Part shown: one piece after another, positions 30,041 to 31,437 of the stretch
Layout: every line of letters starts with the position of its first letter
How positions within the stretch are numbered: the stretch's first letter is position 1
Source of the DNA: Nitrospirota bacterium
GTDB taxonomy: Bacteria; JACPQY01
NCBI GenBank assembly: GCA_016190245.1
Contig: JACPQY010000012.1
Coordinates: 1-31,437, forward strand
DNA: 31,437 nt
Direction of reading: 5' to 3'
Position numbers and translations under genes: made by a program
The notes under the pieces: model-generated
The model's input: only the letters and a program-made list of their open reading frames with translations
Told to the model about the DNA's origin: nothing
Databases searched by the model: none

Positions 30041-31437
30041 ATGATCGAAAAGCTGATCGAAGCCTGCGCCAAGAACCGATTCATGACGCTTCTCGTCATC
30101 CTGAGCATCGCCGTGTTCGGAGTGTGGTGCATCAAAAACATTCCGCTGGACGCGATTCCGGATCTATCGGACACGCAGGTCATCGTCTACTCCCGATGGG
30201 ACCGCAGCCCGGACATCATGGAGGACCAGGTGACCTATCCCATCATCTCGGCCATGCTCGGCGCCCCGAAGGTCAAGGCCATCCGGGGCTTCTCCGATTT
30301 CGGCTACTCCTACGTGTATATGATTTTCGAGGACGGCACCGACATCTACTGGGCGCGGAGCCGCACGCTGGAATACCTGAGCAAGGTCACACCCCGGCTG
30401 CCGGAAGGCGTCAGAGTGGAGCTTGGCCCCGATGCCACCGGCGTCGGCTGGGTTTTTCAGTACGCGCTGGTGGACACCTCCGGCCGGCAGAGTCTTGCCG
30501 ATCTCCGGAGCTTTCAGGACTGGACGCTCCGCTACTATCTCCAGGGAGTGCCGGGCGTGGCGGAAGTGGCGCCGATCGGCGGATTTGTGCGCCAGTACCA
30601 GGTGAACCTCGATCCCAACGCGCTCCTCTCGTACAAGATCCCCATCGAGAAGGTGATGGAGGCCATCCGCAACGGCAACAACGACGAGGGCGGGCGGCTC
30701 CTCGAATTCAGCGGAAGGGAATACATGGTGAGGGGCAGAGGCTACGCCCGGAGCACGGCGGATATCGAGAAGATTGTCGTGGGCGTCAGCCCCCAATCCG
30801 GGACGCCGATTCTCGTGAAGAATCTTGGGAGCGTGGTGCTGGGGCCGGATATCCGGCGCGGCCTGGCCGATTTGAACGGCGAGGGGGACGTCGTGGGCGG
30901 AATCGTGATCATGCGCCACGGCGAGAACGCGCTCAAAGTCATCGACCGGGTCAAGAAGAAGCTCAAGGACATCGAGCCTACGCTTCCGGAGGGCGTCAAG
31001 CTGGTGACGACGTATGACCGCTCGGACCTCATCCTCCGCAGCATCGAAACGCTCAAAGATACGCTGGTGGAAGAAATGGTCGTCGTCAGCCTGGTCATTC
31101 TTGTCTTCCTCTGGCACATCCCTTCGGCCATCATCCCGATCTTCACGTTGCCCATCGCGGTGCTCTTCGCGTTTATTCCGATGTATTTCATGGGCCTCTC
31201 CAGCAACATCATGTCCCTCGGCGGCATTGCGGTGGCGATTGGCGCCCTCGTGGACGCCGCGGTGGTCGTGGTGGAGAACGCCCACAAGAAGTTGGAGCGA
31301 TGGATGCGGGAGGGAAGGCAGGGAGACTACCGAACCGTCCTCATCGGCGCCATCCAGGAGGTCGGGCGTCCCTCCTTTTATTCCCTCATGGTCATCGCCG
31401 TGGCGTTCATCCCCGTTTTTACGTTGGAGGCGCAGGA
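30041..31437 (+). CDS. cusA: CusA-type heavy-metal RND efflux pump (partial, runs off the window)
   Basis: First 465 codons of an inner-membrane proton-driven pump of the HME-RND family, for Cu(I)/Ag(I) by similarity. It starts MIEKLIEACAKNRFMTLLVI and contains VDAIPDLSDTQV-like PLDAIPDLSDTQVIV, FSDFGYSYVYMIFEDGTD, the strongly CusA-like LGPDATGVGWVFQYALVD, and the TM4 proton-relay region IAVAIGALVDAAVVVVENAH with its conserved Asp. These match CusA better than CzcA, which exports divalent ions. The ATG at 30041 is 14 bases after the cusB stop; no strong ribosome binding site is seen, so coupling is likely. The methionine-lined metal site lies beyond the window. Confidence 0.95.
   Translation, partial: MIEKLIEACAKNRFMTLLVILSIAVFGVWCIKNIPLDAIPDLSDTQVIVYSRWDRSPDIMEDQVTYPIISAMLGAPKVKAIRGFSDFGYSYVYMIFEDGTDIYWARSRTLEYLSKVTPRLPEGVRVELGPDATGVGWVFQYALVDTSGRQSLADLRSFQDWTLRYYLQGVPGVAEVAPIGGFVRQYQVNLDPNALLSYKIPIEKVMEAIRNGNNDEGGRLLEFSGREYMVRGRGYARSTADIEKIVVGVSPQSGTPILVKNLGSVVLGPDIRRGLADLNGEGDVVGGIVIMRHGENALKVIDRVKKKLKDIEPTLPEGVKLVTTYDRSDLILRSIETLKDTLVEEMVVVSLVILVFLWHIPSAIIPIFTLPIAVLFAFIPMYFMGLSSNIMSLGGIAVAIGALVDAAVVVVENAHKKLERWMREGRQGDYRTVLIGAIQEVGRPSFYSLMVIAVAFIPVFTLEAQ

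Noticed and set aside
1-31437. tRNA or rRNA genes
   Set aside because: No T-arm-like GGTTCRAATCC with matching acceptor stem and no rRNA-like stretch was seen by eye on either strand; a tRNAscan run would be decisive.

Overview
The window looks like part of the chromosome of a GC-rich, Gram-negative environmental bacterium. An outer membrane is implied by a Cus-type tripartite metal efflux system, a beta-barrel protein and lipoproteins. The lysine and peptidoglycan route uses the aminotransferase DapL, and there is a membrane-attached five-heme cytochrome c and a REP-type transposase. Together these fit deltaproteobacteria-like or candidate-phylum lineages. There is no rRNA or other decisive marker, so the phylum is not assigned.

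Layout. 1-6437 holds secreted and surface functions: a zinc metallopeptidase with a propeller-like tail, a histidine-kinase-like protein that lacks the phospho-accepting histidine, a barrel gene split at a run of eleven C, and a truncated secreted-protein gene. 6626-10525 is a dapF-dapA-dapB-dapL cluster that makes diaminopimelate by the short aminotransferase route, with a small palindromic element at the dapA-dapB junction. 10587-11100 is a two-gene module resembling a toxin-antitoxin pair. 11520-16178 carries the cytochrome and an unrecognised 857-residue protein. 16212-18128 is a lower-GC island: a probable lipoprotein divergent from a Cro/CI-type regulator, with a 20-bp palindrome lying over the lipoprotein promoter. 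18148-19260 is a complete REP-associated transposase element with matching ends. 19262-21187 holds a glycosyltransferase and folK.

21199-21511 on the minus strand is an independent transcription unit without a gene: a consensus promoter, about 280 nt of strongly paired RNA, and a strong intrinsic terminator. It is the best candidate here for an undescribed or divergent structured RNA. 21592-25103 is a minus-strand housekeeping run (yebC, ruvC, ruvA, an atpC-like gene, tatA/B, tatC) that joins DNA repair to twin-arginine export. A haloalkane-dehalogenase-like hydrolase is divergent from it. 26365-26880 is an unrecognised protein with a possible zinc site. 27000-31437 is a copper/silver efflux operon: a small Cys-rich secreted protein, then cusC, cusB and cusA, the last running off the window.

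Two themes cross the window. Small palindromic repeats of several families sit in or beside housekeeping genes, and one lies inside the cusB coding sequence. Several genes also have their -10 element only 6-11 nt before the start codon, which suggests leaderless or nearly leaderless transcripts.
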